From Niallia circulans (lineage in GTDB: Bacteria > Bacillota > Bacilli > Bacillales > Cytobacillaceae), in the NCBI RefSeq assembly GCF_003726095.1, contig NZ_CP026031.1, forward strand, positions 744,001-808,000: a stretch of 64,000 bases of DNA. The letters are read 5' to 3'. The notes beneath the pieces were generated by a model. The model was given only the letters and a program-made list of their open reading frames with translations. It had not been told where the DNA came from and did no database searches. Both the position numbers and the translations under genes were made by a program. This document shows positions 19,199-29,191 of this stretch, in pieces (the first letter of the stretch is position 1; every line of letters begins with the position of its first letter).

Positions 19199-21274
19199 AT
19201 GTCAGATTTTTTAGTAATCGTTGAGTCACCAGCTAAAGCAAAGACAATAGAACGATATTTAGGAAAAAAATATAAAGTGAAAGCATCAATGGGGCACATT
19301 AGGGATTTGCCTAAAAGCCAAATGGGTGTTGATATAGAAAAACAATTTGAGCCGAAGTACATAACTATCCGTGGAAAAGGCCCTGTATTAAAAGAACTGA
19401 AAACAGCAGCAAAAAAAGCCAAAAAGATTTATTTAGCAGCTGACCCGGATCGTGAAGGAGAGGCAATTGCTTGGCATTTAGCAAATAGCTTAAATGTGGA
19501 TATTGAATCAGATTGCCGCGTTGTTTTCAATGAGATAACAAAAGATGCCATCAAAGAATCATTTAAGCATCCTCGTGCAATAAATATGGATTTAGTAGAT
19601 TCTCAGCAGGCTAGAAGAGTTTTAGACCGCTTAGTGGGTTATAATATCAGTCCATTATTATGGAAAAAAGTAAAAAAAGGGCTTAGTGCGGGAAGAGTAC
19701 AATCAGTTGCAGTACGTCTCATTATTGAAAGAGAACAAGAAATTAAAGAATTTGTACCAGAAGAATACTGGTCCATTGAAGGAAGCTTTATAAAAGGAAA
19801 AAATAATTTTGAAGCATCTTTTTATGGTATCAATGGAAAAAAAGTCGAGTTGCATTCAGAAGATGAAGTGAAAAAAATTACTAGTCAGTTAAAAGATAAT
19901 AAGTTTACTGTCGATAAAGTGAGTAAAAAAGAGCGGAAGAGAAACCCTGCCGTTCCATTTACAACTTCTTCTTTACAGCAGGAAGCTGCCCGCAAATTGA
20001 ATTTCCGAGCAAAGAAAACAATGATGTTAGCACAGCAATTATATGAAGGTATAGATCTTGGTAAAGAAGGAACAGTGGGTTTGATAACCTATATGAGAAC
20101 GGATTCCACTAGAATATCAGAGGTTGCACAAAGTGAAGCATATGACTATATAAATAGTCATTATGGCAAAGAGTATACACGTGAAGAGAAGAAACAAGAG
20201 AAGAAAAATCCAAAGGTCCAAGATGCCCATGAAGCAGTCCGTCCAACTAGCATTGGTCGTGAGCCGAGTAAGATGAAGGAATATTTATCTCGAGATCAAT
20301 TTCGATTGTATAAGCTAGTGTGGGAAAGATTTATTGCCAGCCAAATGGCTCCGGCAGTTATGGATACAATGAGTGTGGATTTATCAAATGGTAACGTACT
20401 TTTTCGTGCTAATGGTTCAAAAATTAAGTTCCCAGGTTTTATGAAGGTATATGTGGAGGGTACAGATGACAACGTTGATGAGAAAGATCGACAACTCCCA
20501 GATTTAAAAGAAGGAGATGTTGTCTTAAATAAGGATATTGATACAAAGCAGCATTTCACTCAGCCACCTCCACGTTATACAGAAGCAAGATTAGTTAGAA
20601 CACTAGAGGAATTGGGAATAGGAAGACCATCTACATTCGCACCAACCTTAGATACGATTCAAAAACGAGGATATGTGGCCCTTGATAACAAACGATTTAT
20701 TCCAACGGAGCTTGGGGAAATTGTTTTAGAGTTAATTTTAGAATTTTTCCCGGAAATATTAAATATTGAGTTTACAGCCAATATGGAACAAGACTTGGAT
20801 AATATTGAGGCGGGCAAGGTCAATTGGGTAAAGGTTATCGACGATTTTTATAAAACGTTCGAGAAAAGACTGGAAGTTGCAGAACAAGAGATGCAAACCA
20901 TTGAAATCAAAGATGAGCCAGCTGGAGAGGATTGCGAAGAATGTGGCCACCCGATGGTATTTAAAATGGGCCGTTATGGGAAATTTATGGCATGTAGTAA
21001 TTTTCCAGAGTGTAGAAACACGAAAGCAATCGTGAAGGATATTGGAGTGAAATGTCCGAAGTGCCATGAAGGAAATATAATTGAAAGAAAAAGTAAAAAA
21101 CGTAGAATTTTTTATGGTTGTGATCGATTCCCAGAATGTGACTTCATTTCATGGGATAAACCACTACAAAGACCATGTCCAAAATGTGAAAATATGTTAG
21201 TGGAGAAAAAATTGAAAAAAGGTGTTCAAGTACAGTGCGTAAACTGTGACTACAAAGAAGAACCACAAAGCTAA
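19199..21274 (+). CDS. topA: DNA topoisomerase I
   Basis: 691 residues. Toprim domain at the N-terminus (E9 in [11 protein letters not shown]82, D84 and E86 in ADPDREGEA), catalytic Y298 in [12 protein letters not shown], gate domain [19 protein letters not shown], and three C-terminal cysteine zinc ribbons (starting [24 protein letters not shown]). Relaxes negative supercoils. Ribosome site AAGGAGG. In B. subtilis trmFO follows topA; here it does not. Confidence 0.97.
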   Translation: MSDFLVIVESPAKAKTIERYLGKKYKVKASMGHIRDLPKSQMGVDIEKQFEPKYITIRGKGPVLKELKTAAKKAKKIYLAADPDREGEAIAWHLANSLNVDIESDCRVVFNEITKDAIKESFKHPRAINMDLVDSQQARRVLDRLVGYNISPLLWKKVKKGLSAGRVQSVAVRLIIEREQEIKEFVPEEYWSIEGSFIKGKNNFEASFYGINGKKVELHSEDEVKKITSQLKDNKFTVDKVSKKERKRNPAVPFTTSSLQQEAARKLNFRAKKTMMLAQQLYEGIDLGKEGTVGLITYMRTDSTRISEVAQSEAYDYINSHYGKEYTREEKKQEKKNPKVQDAHEAVRPTSIGREPSKMKEYLSRDQFRLYKLVWERFIASQMAPAVMDTMSVDLSNGNVLFRANGSKIKFPGFMKVYVEGTDDNVDEKDRQLPDLKEGDVVLNKDIDTKQHFTQPPPRYTEARLVRTLEELGIGRPSTFAPTLDTIQKRGYVALDNKRFIPTELGEIVLELILEFFPEILNIEFTANMEQDLDNIEAGKVNWVKVIDDFYKTFEKRLEVAEQEMQTIEIKDEPAGEDCEECGHPMVFKMGRYGKFMACSNFPECRNTKAIVKDIGVKCPKCHEGNIIERKSKKRRIFYGCDRFPECDFISWDKPLQRPCPKCENMLVEKKLKKGVQVQCVNCDYKEEPQS

Positions 21275-21301
21275 AAATAGCTAGAATAAATAAATTTATA
21301 T

Positions 21302-21330
21302 GAGGGTGAGCAAATGCTCACTCTCTTGTC
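21302..21330 (+). terminator. Probable terminator after topA
   Basis: Hairpin GTGAGCA-AA-TGCTCAC extended by GAG/CTC, 28 nt after the stop; the downstream U-tract is weak (CTTGT). Confidence 0.55.
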
Positions 21331-21683
21331 ACGTTACTGTCGAAGTTTTCTCTCCTAAATTAGATATATAATGGAAGAAAAATAGATGTTTGCGAAAAAA
21401 ATATTAATTCACTTGAAGTAGAAACTTTTCATTCTTTCAATCGTATAGTAAAATGCTATGAGTGAACATCATCCATACTTTTTAACAGAATAAAAAATGA
21501 CAATTTATTTACATTTGTAGTATTATTCTAATTCCTTTATGCTTAAAGCGATATACTCTAAAAAGAAAGTGCCATAAACATTTAGGGTTAGTCCTAATCT
21601 CAAAAGGGAAGAATGTAGAAACAATAGGACATGAAAGAATTATTGCGAACAATTCGGAACTTTGTGAAAAATATGTAAATTAA
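21331..21683. other. Gap where trmFO would be expected
   Basis: The topA-xerC interval is only 463 nt. I see no fragment of trmFO (no FAD-binding GAGLAG-type motif in any frame), no repeat and no clear structure; the DNA is AT-rich throughout. Confidence 0.6.
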
Positions 21684-21712
21684 TTGATTGTAGCTAAAAA
21701 GTATGATAATAT
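21684..21712 (+). promoter_or_regulatory. Sigma-A promoter of xerC-hslVU
   Basis: TTGATT (21684-21689), 17-nt spacer, TAATAT (21707-21712) with extended TG two bases before. Start codon 25 nt downstream. Confidence 0.72.
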
Positions 21713-21737
21713 GATGAAGCCATTGTGAGGTGAGGTT

Positions 21738-22640
21738 ATGAAACAGGAATTAAACAATCATGTTCAAGCATTTATTGCCTATTTGCAGATTGAAAAAAAT
21801 TACTCACCATATACAATAGAATTTTATACACAAGATATTAACCAATTCTTTCACTTTATGAAAGATCAAGTAATAGACAAGTTAGAAGACGTGAGTCCAT
21901 CTGATGTAAGAATATACTTAACAGAGCTTTTTTCAATGCAATTAGCAAGAAAAACAATTGCGCGAAAAATCTCTAGTTTGAGAAGTTTTTATCGTTTTTT
22001 GCTTAGGGAAAAAATAGTGGAAAATAACCCGTTTTCTGCTGTATCAATCCCAAAGCTAGAAAAGAGATTACCTGATTTTTTCTACGAGGAAGAATTGCAG
22101 CAACTCTTTTTATCATGTGATACGAACACGCCCCTTGGACTAAGAAATAAAGCATTGCTTGAATTATTGTATGCAACCGGCATCCGTGTTGGTGAATGCA
22201 CAAAAATTCAGTTGAGTGATATTGATTTCAGCGTCTCAACTGTGTTAGTTAGGGGAAAGGGCCAAAAGGAAAGATATGTTCCGTTTGGTAGTTTTGCTCA
22301 TAATGCTCTGGAAGCGTACATAAAAGCGGGTAGGAATCAGTTGATGAAAAACTCAACAGATCATTCTTATCTGTTTGTTAATTATCGCGGAGGAATTTTA
22401 ACAGATAACGGAGTTCGTGATATCTTAAATAAAATGATGAATACTTCATCCTCACAAGGGAAAATTCATCCCCATAAATTGAGACATTCATTTGCCACAC
22501 ATTTACTGGCGAATGGTGCAGATATGAGAACCGTTCAGGAATTATTAGGTCATGCATTTTTAACGTCAACACAAATATATACGCATGTCACAAATGAGTA
22601 TCTAAAAAAGACGTATATGTCTTATCATCCTAGGGCATAG
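21738..22640 (+). CDS. xerC: Tyrosine recombinase XerC
   Basis: 300 residues. N-terminal SAM-like core-binding domain, then the catalytic domain with R150 (ATGIRVGE), K174 (RGKGQKE), H246 and R249 (HPHKLRHS), H272 (LLGHAF) and nucleophile Y281 (QIYTHV). Resolves chromosome dimers at dif together with XerD. B. subtilis name codV. hslV begins 25 nt after the stop, then hslU and codY, the conserved codV-clpQ-clpY-codY order. Confidence 0.95.
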   Translation: MKQELNNHVQAFIAYLQIEKNYSPYTIEFYTQDINQFFHFMKDQVIDKLEDVSPSDVRIYLTELFSMQLARKTIARKISSLRSFYRFLLREKIVENNPFSAVSIPKLEKRLPDFFYEEELQQLFLSCDTNTPLGLRNKALLELLYATGIRVGECTKIQLSDIDFSVSTVLVRGKGQKERYVPFGSFAHNALEAYIKAGRNQLMKNSTDHSYLFVNYRGGILTDNGVRDILNKMMNTSSSQGKIHPHKLRHSFATHLLANGADMRTVQELLGHAFLTSTQIYTHVTNEYLKKTYMSYHPRA

Positions 22641-22665
22641 TCAATTGGTAGAAGGAGGAAGTAAC

Positions 22666-23217
22666 ATGTCTGAAATGCCACAATTTCATGCAACAACAAT
22701 TTTTGCAGTTAAACATAAAGGGAAATCAGCAATGTCTGGTGATGGTCAAGTCACGCTTGGAAATGCTGTTGTGATGAAACATACAGCCCGTAAGGTTAGA
22801 AAGCTTTTTAATGGGAAAGTAATTGCAGGATTTGCGGGATCAGTTGCGGATGCCTTTACTCTTTTTGAACTATTTGAAGGAAAATTAGATGAGTATAATG
22901 GGAACCTACAACGTGCTTCAGTAGAGCTTGCGAAGCTCTGGCGCAGTGATAAAGTTCTTAGAAAACTTGAAGCGATGCTGATCGTAATGAATGAAACGGA
23001 TCTATTATTGGTATCTGGAACAGGAGAAGTAATAGAACCAGATGATGGTATACTTGCAATTGGATCTGGTGGAAACTATGCTTTAGCAGCTGGCAGAGCA
23101 CTAAAAACTTACTCAGGAGATAATCTTTCTGCATATGATATCGCTAAAGCAGCTCTAGAGATTGCTGGTGAGATTTGTGTCTATACAAATAATAATATCA
23201 TCGTGGAAGAATTATAG
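22666..23217 (+). CDS. hslV: ATP-dependent protease subunit HslV (ClpQ)
   Basis: 183 residues, a proteasome-beta-type peptidase. B. subtilis ClpQ uses an N-terminal serine after Met removal rather than the threonine of E. coli HslV; here the mature N-terminus would be [18 protein letters not shown], keeping the serine but with a leader three residues longer than the B. subtilis one. Core motifs [12 protein letters not shown] and [18 protein letters not shown] are intact. ATG 22666 after GAAGGAGGAA; TTG 22645 upstream is less likely. Works with HslU. Confidence 0.94.
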   Translation: MSEMPQFHATTIFAVKHKGKSAMSGDGQVTLGNAVVMKHTARKVRKLFNGKVIAGFAGSVADAFTLFELFEGKLDEYNGNLQRASVELAKLWRSDKVLRKLEAMLIVMNETDLLLVSGTGEVIEPDDGILAIGSGGNYALAAGRALKTYSGDNLSAYDIAKAALEIAGEICVYTNNNIIVEEL

Positions 23218-23232
23218 GGGAGGATTTTTAAT

Positions 23233-24642
23233 ATGCAAAAAAGCGCTAGTTTAACACCTCGGCAAATTGTAGAACGACTTGATCAATATATTGTCGGACA
23301 AAAAGATGCAAAAAAAGCGGTGGCTGTTGCTTTAAGAAACCGTTTTCGCAGAAGTCTTCTTGATGAAAAGTTAAGAGATGAGATTAGTCCGAAAAATATT
23401 TTGATGATTGGTCCTACTGGTGTCGGAAAAACGGAAATTGCCAGAAGAATTGCAAAAATTGTTAATGCACCATTTGTTAAGGTAGAAGCTACTAAATTTA
23501 CAGAGGTGGGATATGTTGGCCGTGATGTAGAATCAATGGTCCGTGATCTTGTCGAAACATCTGTACGCTTGGTAAAGGAAGAGAAGATGTTTCAAGTAAG
23601 AGAAAGAGCGGAAGTTGCGGCAAATAATCGTCTCGTTGAATTATTAGTTCCGTCTGCTGCAAAGAAAACATCCAGTTATAAAAACCCTCTGGAAATGCTT
23701 TTCGGCGGCGGTGGGGCAGACACAGAGGAAGAAGAGCCTACTGTAGAAGAAACTAGTAAATCAGAAAAGAGAAAAATAGTAAAAGAAAAGCTTGCTCTAG
23801 GTGAACTGGAAGATGAAGTGGTTTCTGTAGAAGTGGAAGAACAACAGCCTTCTATGTTTGATATGCTCCAAGGTTCTGGTATGGAACAAATGGGAATGAA
23901 TATGCAGGACGCTTTAAGTAGTTTTATGCCGAAAAAGAAGAAAAAGCGAAAACTAACAGTTAGGGAAGCACGTACAATATTAACAAACGAGGAAGCTCAA
24001 AAATTAATCGATATGGATGAGGTTACCCAAGAAGCAGTCGTTCGTGCTGAGCAAATGGGAATGATATTTATCGATGAAATTGATAAAATTGCCAGCAAAT
24101 CAAACAGTAGTTCTTCAGCTGATGTTTCCAGAGAAGGTGTGCAGCGAGATATTTTACCTGTAGTAGAAGGATCAACGGTTGTGACAAAATATGGATCAGT
24201 TAAAACAGACCATGTATTGTTTATTGCTGCTGGAGCATTTCATATGTCAAAGCCTTCTGATTTAATTCCAGAGCTACAAGGAAGATTTCCGATTCGTGTA
24301 GAACTTACTAAATTAACAGTGGATGATTTTTATCGTATTCTTGTGGAACCAGATAATGCGTTGATTAAGCAATACCAAGCATTATTGTATACAGAAGGTA
24401 TAGAAATTGAATTTTCTGACGAAGCTATTCGTAAGATAGCTGAAGTGGCTTATGAAGTCAATCAAAATACAGACAATATCGGTGCGCGAAGACTGCATAC
24501 TATTCTCGAAAAATTATTGGAAGATCTGTCTTTCGAAGCACCAGAAATAACAATGGAAAAAATAACGATTACTCCAAAGTATGTGGAGGAGAAGTTAGGA
24601 GCCATCTCAAGAAATAAGGATTTAAGTCAATTTATACTCTAA
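23233..24642 (+). CDS. hslU: HslU (ClpY) AAA+ unfoldase
   Basis: 469 residues. Walker [10 protein letters not shown] (60-68), pore motif region [14 protein letters not shown], the inserted I domain (about 110-240, highly charged), Walker B FIDEIDKI and the sensor region GARRLHT. The C-terminal tail ends SQFIL, as needed to dock into HslV. Ribosome site GGGGAGGA, 15 nt after hslV. Confidence 0.96.
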   Translation: MQKSASLTPRQIVERLDQYIVGQKDAKKAVAVALRNRFRRSLLDEKLRDEISPKNILMIGPTGVGKTEIARRIAKIVNAPFVKVEATKFTEVGYVGRDVESMVRDLVETSVRLVKEEKMFQVRERAEVAANNRLVELLVPSAAKKTSSYKNPLEMLFGGGGADTEEEEPTVEETSKSEKRKIVKEKLALGELEDEVVSVEVEEQQPSMFDMLQGSGMEQMGMNMQDALSSFMPKKKKKRKLTVREARTILTNEEAQKLIDMDEVTQEAVVRAEQMGMIFIDEIDKIASKSNSSSSADVSREGVQRDILPVVEGSTVVTKYGSVKTDHVLFIAAGAFHMSKPSDLIPELQGRFPIRVELTKLTVDDFYRILVEPDNALIKQYQALLYTEGIEIEFSDEAIRKIAEVAYEVNQNTDNIGARRLHTILEKLLEDLSFEAPEITMEKITITPKYVEEKLGAISRNKDLSQFIL

Positions 24643-24740
24643 TGAAAGCCAATTGGAATTTAAACTCCTGAATTGTTAAAGGTATAAGTAGACATAGATT
24701 TATTTCAAGTGTTGGTTTTAGTTAACAGGAGGAATAAAAA

Positions 24741-25523
24741 ATGGATTTATTAACAAAAACGAGAAAAATTAATGCAATGTTACAAAGAGCTGCTGGAAAA
24801 CCAGTTAATTTCAAAGAAATGTCTGAAACATTAAGTGATGTTATCGAAGCAAATATCTTTGTTGTTAGCAGAAGAGGAAAATTATTAGGTTTTGCAGTTC
24901 ATCAGCAAATCGAAAATGATCGTATGAAAAAAATGTTTGAAGATCGTCAATTCCCTGAGGAATACACAAATAGCTTGTTTAATATTCAATCAACTTCTAG
25001 TAATTTAGAAATTGAAAGTGAATATACTGCTTTCCCAGTTGAAAATAAAGAATTATTTGCTAAAGGGTTAACAACTATTGTACCAATTATTGGTGGAGGA
25101 GAAAGATTAGGAACATTAATTCTTGCAAGATTACAAGAACAATTCCAAGACGATGATTTGATTCTTGCTGAATACGGTGCTACTGTTGTTGGTATGGAAA
25201 TTCTTCGTGAAAAAGCAGAAGAAATTGAAGAAGAAGCAAGAAGTAAAGCGGTTGTTCAAATGGCAATCAGTTCACTATCCTATAGTGAATTAGAAGCTAT
25301 TGAGCATATTTTTGAAGAATTAAACGGAAGTGAAGGCTTATTAGTAGCTTCTAAAATCGCAGACCGTGTAGGAATTACAAGATCTGTAATTGTCAACGCA
25401 TTGCGTAAATTAGAAAGTGCTGGTGTTATTGAGTCTCGTTCATTAGGAATGAAAGGTACTTATATAAAAGTGCTTAACGATAAATTCTTATTAGAACTTG
25501 AAAAGTTAAAAACAAATAAATAA
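24741..25523 (+). CDS. codY: Global regulator CodY
   Basis: 260 residues. N-terminal GAF domain (about 1-155) binding isoleucine, leucine and valine, a linker helix, and a C-terminal winged helix with [25 protein letters not shown] recognition helix. Represses nutrient-scavenging genes when GTP and branched-chain amino acids are plentiful; in B. subtilis it also represses the fla/che operon that follows. 98 nt after hslU with its own ribosome site AGGAGG. Codon use is somewhat biased, as for an abundant protein. Confidence 0.97.
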   Translation: MDLLTKTRKINAMLQRAAGKPVNFKEMSETLSDVIEANIFVVSRRGKLLGFAVHQQIENDRMKKMFEDRQFPEEYTNSLFNIQSTSSNLEIESEYTAFPVENKELFAKGLTTIVPIIGGGERLGTLILARLQEQFQDDDLILAEYGATVVGMEILREKAEEIEEEARSKAVVQMAISSLSYSELEAIEHIFEELNGSEGLLVASKIADRVGITRSVIVNALRKLESAGVIESRSLGMKGTYIKVLNDKFLLELEKLKTNK

Positions 25524-25551
25524 GGATAAAATATTATTCATTATAAAAAAA

Positions 25552-25856
25552 CTTTTTCTTTAATAGAAAAGGTTTCAGACTGTCGACAAACTCCTAATTC
25601 GGTAATTAGGAGTTTGTCTTAGTTTATAAATATACATTGTTTTAAATAAGAGTTAATTTCCGTTGCAGGGGTTCGCTTTCCGTGGGGCTCGCGCTGAGCC
25701 GCTTCGGCCTGAAGGCCTGCAGGGTCTCAGACTGTCTCGCAGATCCCACAGGAGTCTCACCCCTTTCACTCCAATCAATGCATAATAATTCCATTTGCAT
25801 TTCCTAAATTCCTTTTGTCAACAAGCTGAAACCTTTTTCTTTAATAGAAAAGGTTT
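25552..25856. mobile_element. MITE-like interspersed element inserted at the codY terminator
   Basis: A 24-bp sequence (CTTTTTCTTTAATAGAAAAG plus GTTT) occurs at 25552-25575 and again, identical, at 25833-25856. Just inside lie imperfect inverted repeats: GAAAAGGTTTCAG (25566-25578) against CTGAAACCTTTTTC (25826-25839), continuing as GTCGACAAA against TTTGTCAAC. The interior has a perfect 15-bp hairpin (25585-25618, GACAAACTCCTAATT arms) and a GC-rich block (about 25660-25775) like the short 'GGGGTTCGCTTTCCGTGGGG' repeat I recall in many Bacillus genomes. No coding frame. Probably non-autonomous; copy number elsewhere unknown. Confidence 0.65.
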
Positions 25857-25860
25857 TTTT
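25829..25860 (+). terminator. codY terminator, intact copy
   Basis: Stem AACCTTTTTC / GAAAAGGTT with loop TTTAATA followed by TTTTTTT. The copy at 25550-25575 has lost the U-tract (GGTTTCAGAC), so the working terminator is now about 300 nt past codY unless the perfect hairpin at 25585-25618 stops transcription first. Confidence 0.7.
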
Positions 25861-26263
25861 ATGTGGCAAAAATAGAGAGGATTTTTAGAAATCATCAATC
25901 GAATAGCTAATAAGCTATGTACATATTATTCGACAAAAACCGCGTATTTTCCATTTATTTTTCATTTACATTACAGTATGGCAAAAGGTATATTAAATCT
26001 CATAGCAGAAAAAGGGAAGCGATTAGTAAGTTATAACTATGATAATAGTAACATCGGCATAGTGAAAAATCATTTTTTACCCTGATTTAAGATAATTTAA
26101 ACCAAATATTAACTAAAATAGGAAAAAAGAATCACTAAAATATTCCTCTTTTCCATGGACATATTATTACAAATTAATTAAAATTAAAACTATCATGTAA
26201 AAATCGTCATCAAAAAACAAAAATCAACATTTTTTTCAAAATGACTGCTCGAGGTGTGATGAA
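25861..26263. other. Leader region upstream of flgB
   Basis: About 400 nt, very AT-rich, with one sigma-A-like promoter (listed separately) and a long untranslated stretch. I searched by eye for a sigma-D promoter (TAAA, N15, GCCGATAT) and found none. A five-mismatch CodY-box-like string near 25880 is too weak to call. Confidence 0.5.
25965..25994 (+). promoter_or_regulatory. Candidate sigma-A promoter of the fla/che operon
   Basis: TTTACA (25965-25970), 18-nt spacer, TATATT (25989-25994), about 270 nt upstream of flgB. B. subtilis also drives this operon from a distant sigma-A promoter. Confidence 0.45.
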
Positions 26264-26647
26264 GTGAAACTTTTCTCAAATACAATAACTACCTTAGAAA
26301 ATGCAATAAATTATTCGAATCAAAAGCAAAAAGTAATCTCGCAAAATATTGCAAATGTTGACACGCCGAATTATAAAGCAAAGACAGTGACTTTTAAAGA
26401 TTCGTTATCTAGTGCAATGGAAGCTAATGTAACGAATAGTAAGCATATTCCGTTTTCAGCTCCTAATACTGCTTCAACATCTGTCATTACAAAGAATAGA
26501 GTTACTTACAATAACAGCGGAAATAGTGTCGATATGGAAAAAGAGATGACAGACCTTGCGACAAACCAAATCTATTACAATGCATTAGTAGATCGAATTA
26601 GCGGAAAATTTAGTTCCCTTGAAAATGTAATTAGGGGAGGTAAGTAA
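26264..26647 (+). CDS. flgB: Flagellar rod protein FlgB
   Basis: 127 residues, GTG start after GAGGTGTGATGAA. Shares the rod/hook signature SQNIANVDTPNYKAKTV near residue 30. Proximal rod component exported by the type III apparatus. First gene of the fla/che operon; flgC starts 5 nt after its stop. Confidence 0.95.
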   Translation: MKLFSNTITTLENAINYSNQKQKVISQNIANVDTPNYKAKTVTFKDSLSSAMEANVTNSKHIPFSAPNTASTSVITKNRVTYNNSGNSVDMEKEMTDLATNQIYYNALVDRISGKFSSLENVIRGGK

Positions 26648-26652
26648 TAAAA

Positions 26653-27105
26653 ATGACCATTTTTACTAGTATGAATACTACTGCTTCTGCTTTAACAGCA
26701 CAACGGCTAAGAATGGATGTAATTTCATCTAATATGGCAAATGTTGATACAACAAGAGGTAGATTAGTAAATGGTGAGTGGGAGCCATACAAAAGAAAAC
26801 AAGTAGTGTTTCAAGAACAAGAAGGATCATTTGCCTCTCATTTAAATGCTGCAAGAGGGAATAGCGCGAATACTGCAGGTGGAGTGAAGGTGTCACGCAT
26901 TGTAGAAGATGATACACCGTTTGAAATGGTGTACGATCCGGAGAACCCAGAAGCGGACGAAACAGGATATGTTCGTATGCCAAATGTGGACCCTTTACGA
27001 GAGACGGTTGATTTAATGAGTGCATCAAGATCATATGAAGCAAATGTGACTGTTTTAAATGCATCAAAAAGTATGTTAATGAAAACATTAGAAATCGGTA
27101 AATAA
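26653..27105 (+). CDS. flgC: Flagellar rod protein FlgC
   Basis: 150 residues. N-terminal ISSNMANVDTTRG motif and C-terminal VDLMSASRSYEANVTVLNASK heptad region typical of rod proteins. Forms the proximal rod with FlgB. Confidence 0.95.
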   Translation: MTIFTSMNTTASALTAQRLRMDVISSNMANVDTTRGRLVNGEWEPYKRKQVVFQEQEGSFASHLNAARGNSANTAGGVKVSRIVEDDTPFEMVYDPENPEADETGYVRMPNVDPLRETVDLMSASRSYEANVTVLNASKSMLMKTLEIGK

Positions 27106-27125
27106 AACAAAAAAGGAGTACTTAA

Positions 27126-27434
27126 ATGGAACCAATTAATTTTTCATCCGTATCATCTGCATTACCGTTAACAAATTCGGCAACGAGTAATAAGACAGCT
27201 GTAGCAGATACGCAAAAAAAATTTGCTTCGTTTTTAAAAGAATCAATTAACAATGTAAATCAAGCGCAAAACGAATCAGATATGCTAACAAATAAGTTAG
27301 CAAGAGGAGAAAACGTTGATTTATCTCAAGTGATGATTGCCTCGCAAAAAGCAAGCATTACCATGCAAGCTACATTAGAAATTCGCAATAAGGCAGTAGA
27401 AGCTTATCAAGAAATGATGCGAATGTCAGTTTAA
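27126..27434 (+). CDS. fliE: Flagellar hook-basal body adaptor FliE
   Basis: 102 residues. Joins the FliF ring to the rod and is needed to open the export gate. C-terminal motif DLSQVMIASQKASITMQATLE is the family signature. Ribosome site AAAAGGAG. A structured 158-nt gap separates it from fliF. Confidence 0.94.
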   Translation: MEPINFSSVSSALPLTNSATSNKTAVADTQKKFASFLKESINNVNQAQNESDMLTNKLARGENVDLSQVMIASQKASITMQATLEIRNKAVEAYQEMMRMSV

Positions 27435-27439
27435 TGTAA

Positions 27440-27546
27440 GACTGTTTTCTATAAAGATTAAACTTTTAGCAAAGAAAACGAAGTTGCTTCTACTTTAGAC
27501 AAGTAAGTGTCCATGTCATTTAAGTAGAAGACAGTCAATATAAAAG
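27440..27546 (+). promoter_or_regulatory. Structured region between fliE and fliF with competing helices
   Basis: GACTGTTTTCTA (27440-27451) can pair with TAGAAGACAGTC (27535-27546, one G-U), while TTCTACTT (27488-27495) can pair perfectly with AAGTAGAA (27532-27539). Both helices need bases 27535-27539, so they exclude each other. No poly-U tail follows. Regulatory role is inferred only. Confidence 0.4.
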
Positions 27547-27592
27547 ATGGGCGGTTTATACCTATACAAATTACGGTAGCCGGGGGAAGAGA

Positions 27593-29179
27593 ATGAAAGA
27601 GAATCTAAATAAAATATTTAATCCTTTAAAAGAGTTTTGGCAAAGTCGTTCTAAAAAGCAAAAGACTGTGATAACAGGTAGCGGACTTTTGCTTATTCTA
27701 ATTGCTGTGTTTGCGACTTATTTTTTTACAAGAGTAACGTTAGTGCCATTATACAGTAATTTAACACCTTCTGAAACAGGAGCTATTAAAGAGAGCTTAG
27801 ATAGCAAAGGGATAACTTCGGAAATTTCAGGTGGAGGTACCGTGATTAGTGTTCCAGAGGAAGTAGTCGATACATTAAAAGTACAACTTGCAGCAGAAGG
27901 AATTCCAAAGTCTGGTAATATTGATTATTCCTTTTTTAGTAAGAATGCAAGCTTTGGTATGACAGATAATGAATTTAATGTATTAAAATTAGATGCTCTG
28001 CAGACCGAGATTGCCAATTTAATAAAGAGTGTTGAAGGAATTAATGATGCCAATGTTGTTATTACATTACCAGAAGAAAGTGTATTTGTTTCAGATCAAG
28101 GGAAAGAAGCTACAGCTTCGATTGTATTAAATACAAAGCCGGGCTATAACTTCTCTGAAAATCAAATAGAAGGGTTATATACACTCGTGTCCAAAAGTGT
28201 ACCGAACCTTCCTACAGATAATATCGTCATTACGAATCAAAACTTTGAGTATTTTGATTTAAATTCTTCAGATAATTCTGCGACAGATACTTTTACTGCG
28301 CAAAATAATGTAAAAAAGCAAATTGAACGTGATATTCAAAGACAAGTCCAAACAATGCTAGGGACGTTGATGGGCCAAGATAAAGTTGTAGTGTCTGTTA
28401 CTGCTGATATAGACTTTACCCAAGAAAATAGAGAAGAAAACCTAGTTACGCCAGTTGATGAAGAAAATATGGCGGGAATTGAAATAAGTGCACAGAATAT
28501 TACAGAAACATATACAGGTGAAAATGCTGCCGGTGGAGTTGTGCAGGCAGAAGACGATGCAGATGTAACTACTTATAATTCAGAAACAGGATCCGGAAAT
28601 GGCAACTATGAAAAAGTCGATCAAACCGTTAATAGGGAAGTAAATCGGATAAAAAAACAAATTGTGGAAAGTCCCTATAAAATTCGCGATTTAGGCATTC
28701 AAGTAATGGTAGAGCCACCTAATGCAAATGATACAACGTCCTTACCAAAGGAAAGAATCGATGATATTTCTAATATTTTGGGGACAATTGTTAGAACTTC
28801 GATTGACAAAACATCAACAGGTGGAGAATTAACAGATGAGGATATCCAAAGTAAGATTGCCGTGTCTGTTCAGCCGTTTAACGGTAAAAAACAAGCAGCA
28901 GACGTTGTTCAAACATCAATCCCATGGTGGATTTACGCTGTTGGAGGAGGCTTGCTTGCAGTTATTATTCTATTAATCTTCTTCGTTATGAGAGCAAGAA
29001 AGAAAAAACAGGAAGAAGAAATAGAAGAAATTATTCAGCCGGTTGCTCCTGTAGCAGATATTAATGAGGAACAACAAGAATCAGAAGGAACAATAAGACG
29101 AAAACAGCTTGAAAAAATGGCGAAAGAAAAACCAGAGGAATTTGCAAAATTACTTCGTACATGGATTACGGAAGATTAA
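27593..29179 (+). CDS. fliF: Flagellar MS-ring protein FliF
   Basis: 528 residues. Two membrane helices (about 25-46 and 443-464) enclose the periplasmic-side ring-building motifs (VPLYSNLTPSETGAI ..., DNEFNVLKLDALQTEIA). The last 40 residues form the FliG-binding tail (KLLRTWITED). Builds the MS ring, the base of the flagellum. GGGGGAAGAG ribosome site. Confidence 0.96.
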   Translation: MKENLNKIFNPLKEFWQSRSKKQKTVITGSGLLLILIAVFATYFFTRVTLVPLYSNLTPSETGAIKESLDSKGITSEISGGGTVISVPEEVVDTLKVQLAAEGIPKSGNIDYSFFSKNASFGMTDNEFNVLKLDALQTEIANLIKSVEGINDANVVITLPEESVFVSDQGKEATASIVLNTKPGYNFSENQIEGLYTLVSKSVPNLPTDNIVITNQNFEYFDLNSSDNSATDTFTAQNNVKKQIERDIQRQVQTMLGTLMGQDKVVVSVTADIDFTQENREENLVTPVDEENMAGIEISAQNITETYTGENAAGGVVQAEDDADVTTYNSETGSGNGNYEKVDQTVNREVNRIKKQIVESPYKIRDLGIQVMVEPPNANDTTSLPKERIDDISNILGTIVRTSIDKTSTGGELTDEDIQSKIAVSVQPFNGKKQAADVVQTSIPWWIYAVGGGLLAVIILLIFFVMRARKKKQEEEIEEIIQPVAPVADINEEQQESEGTIRRKQLEKMAKEKPEEFAKLLRTWITED

Positions 29180-29191
29180 GGGGTGGTGTAG

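Noticed and set aside
25880..25894. CodY box upstream of flgB
   Set aside because: About five mismatches to AATTTTCWGAAAATT in very AT-rich DNA, within chance expectation.
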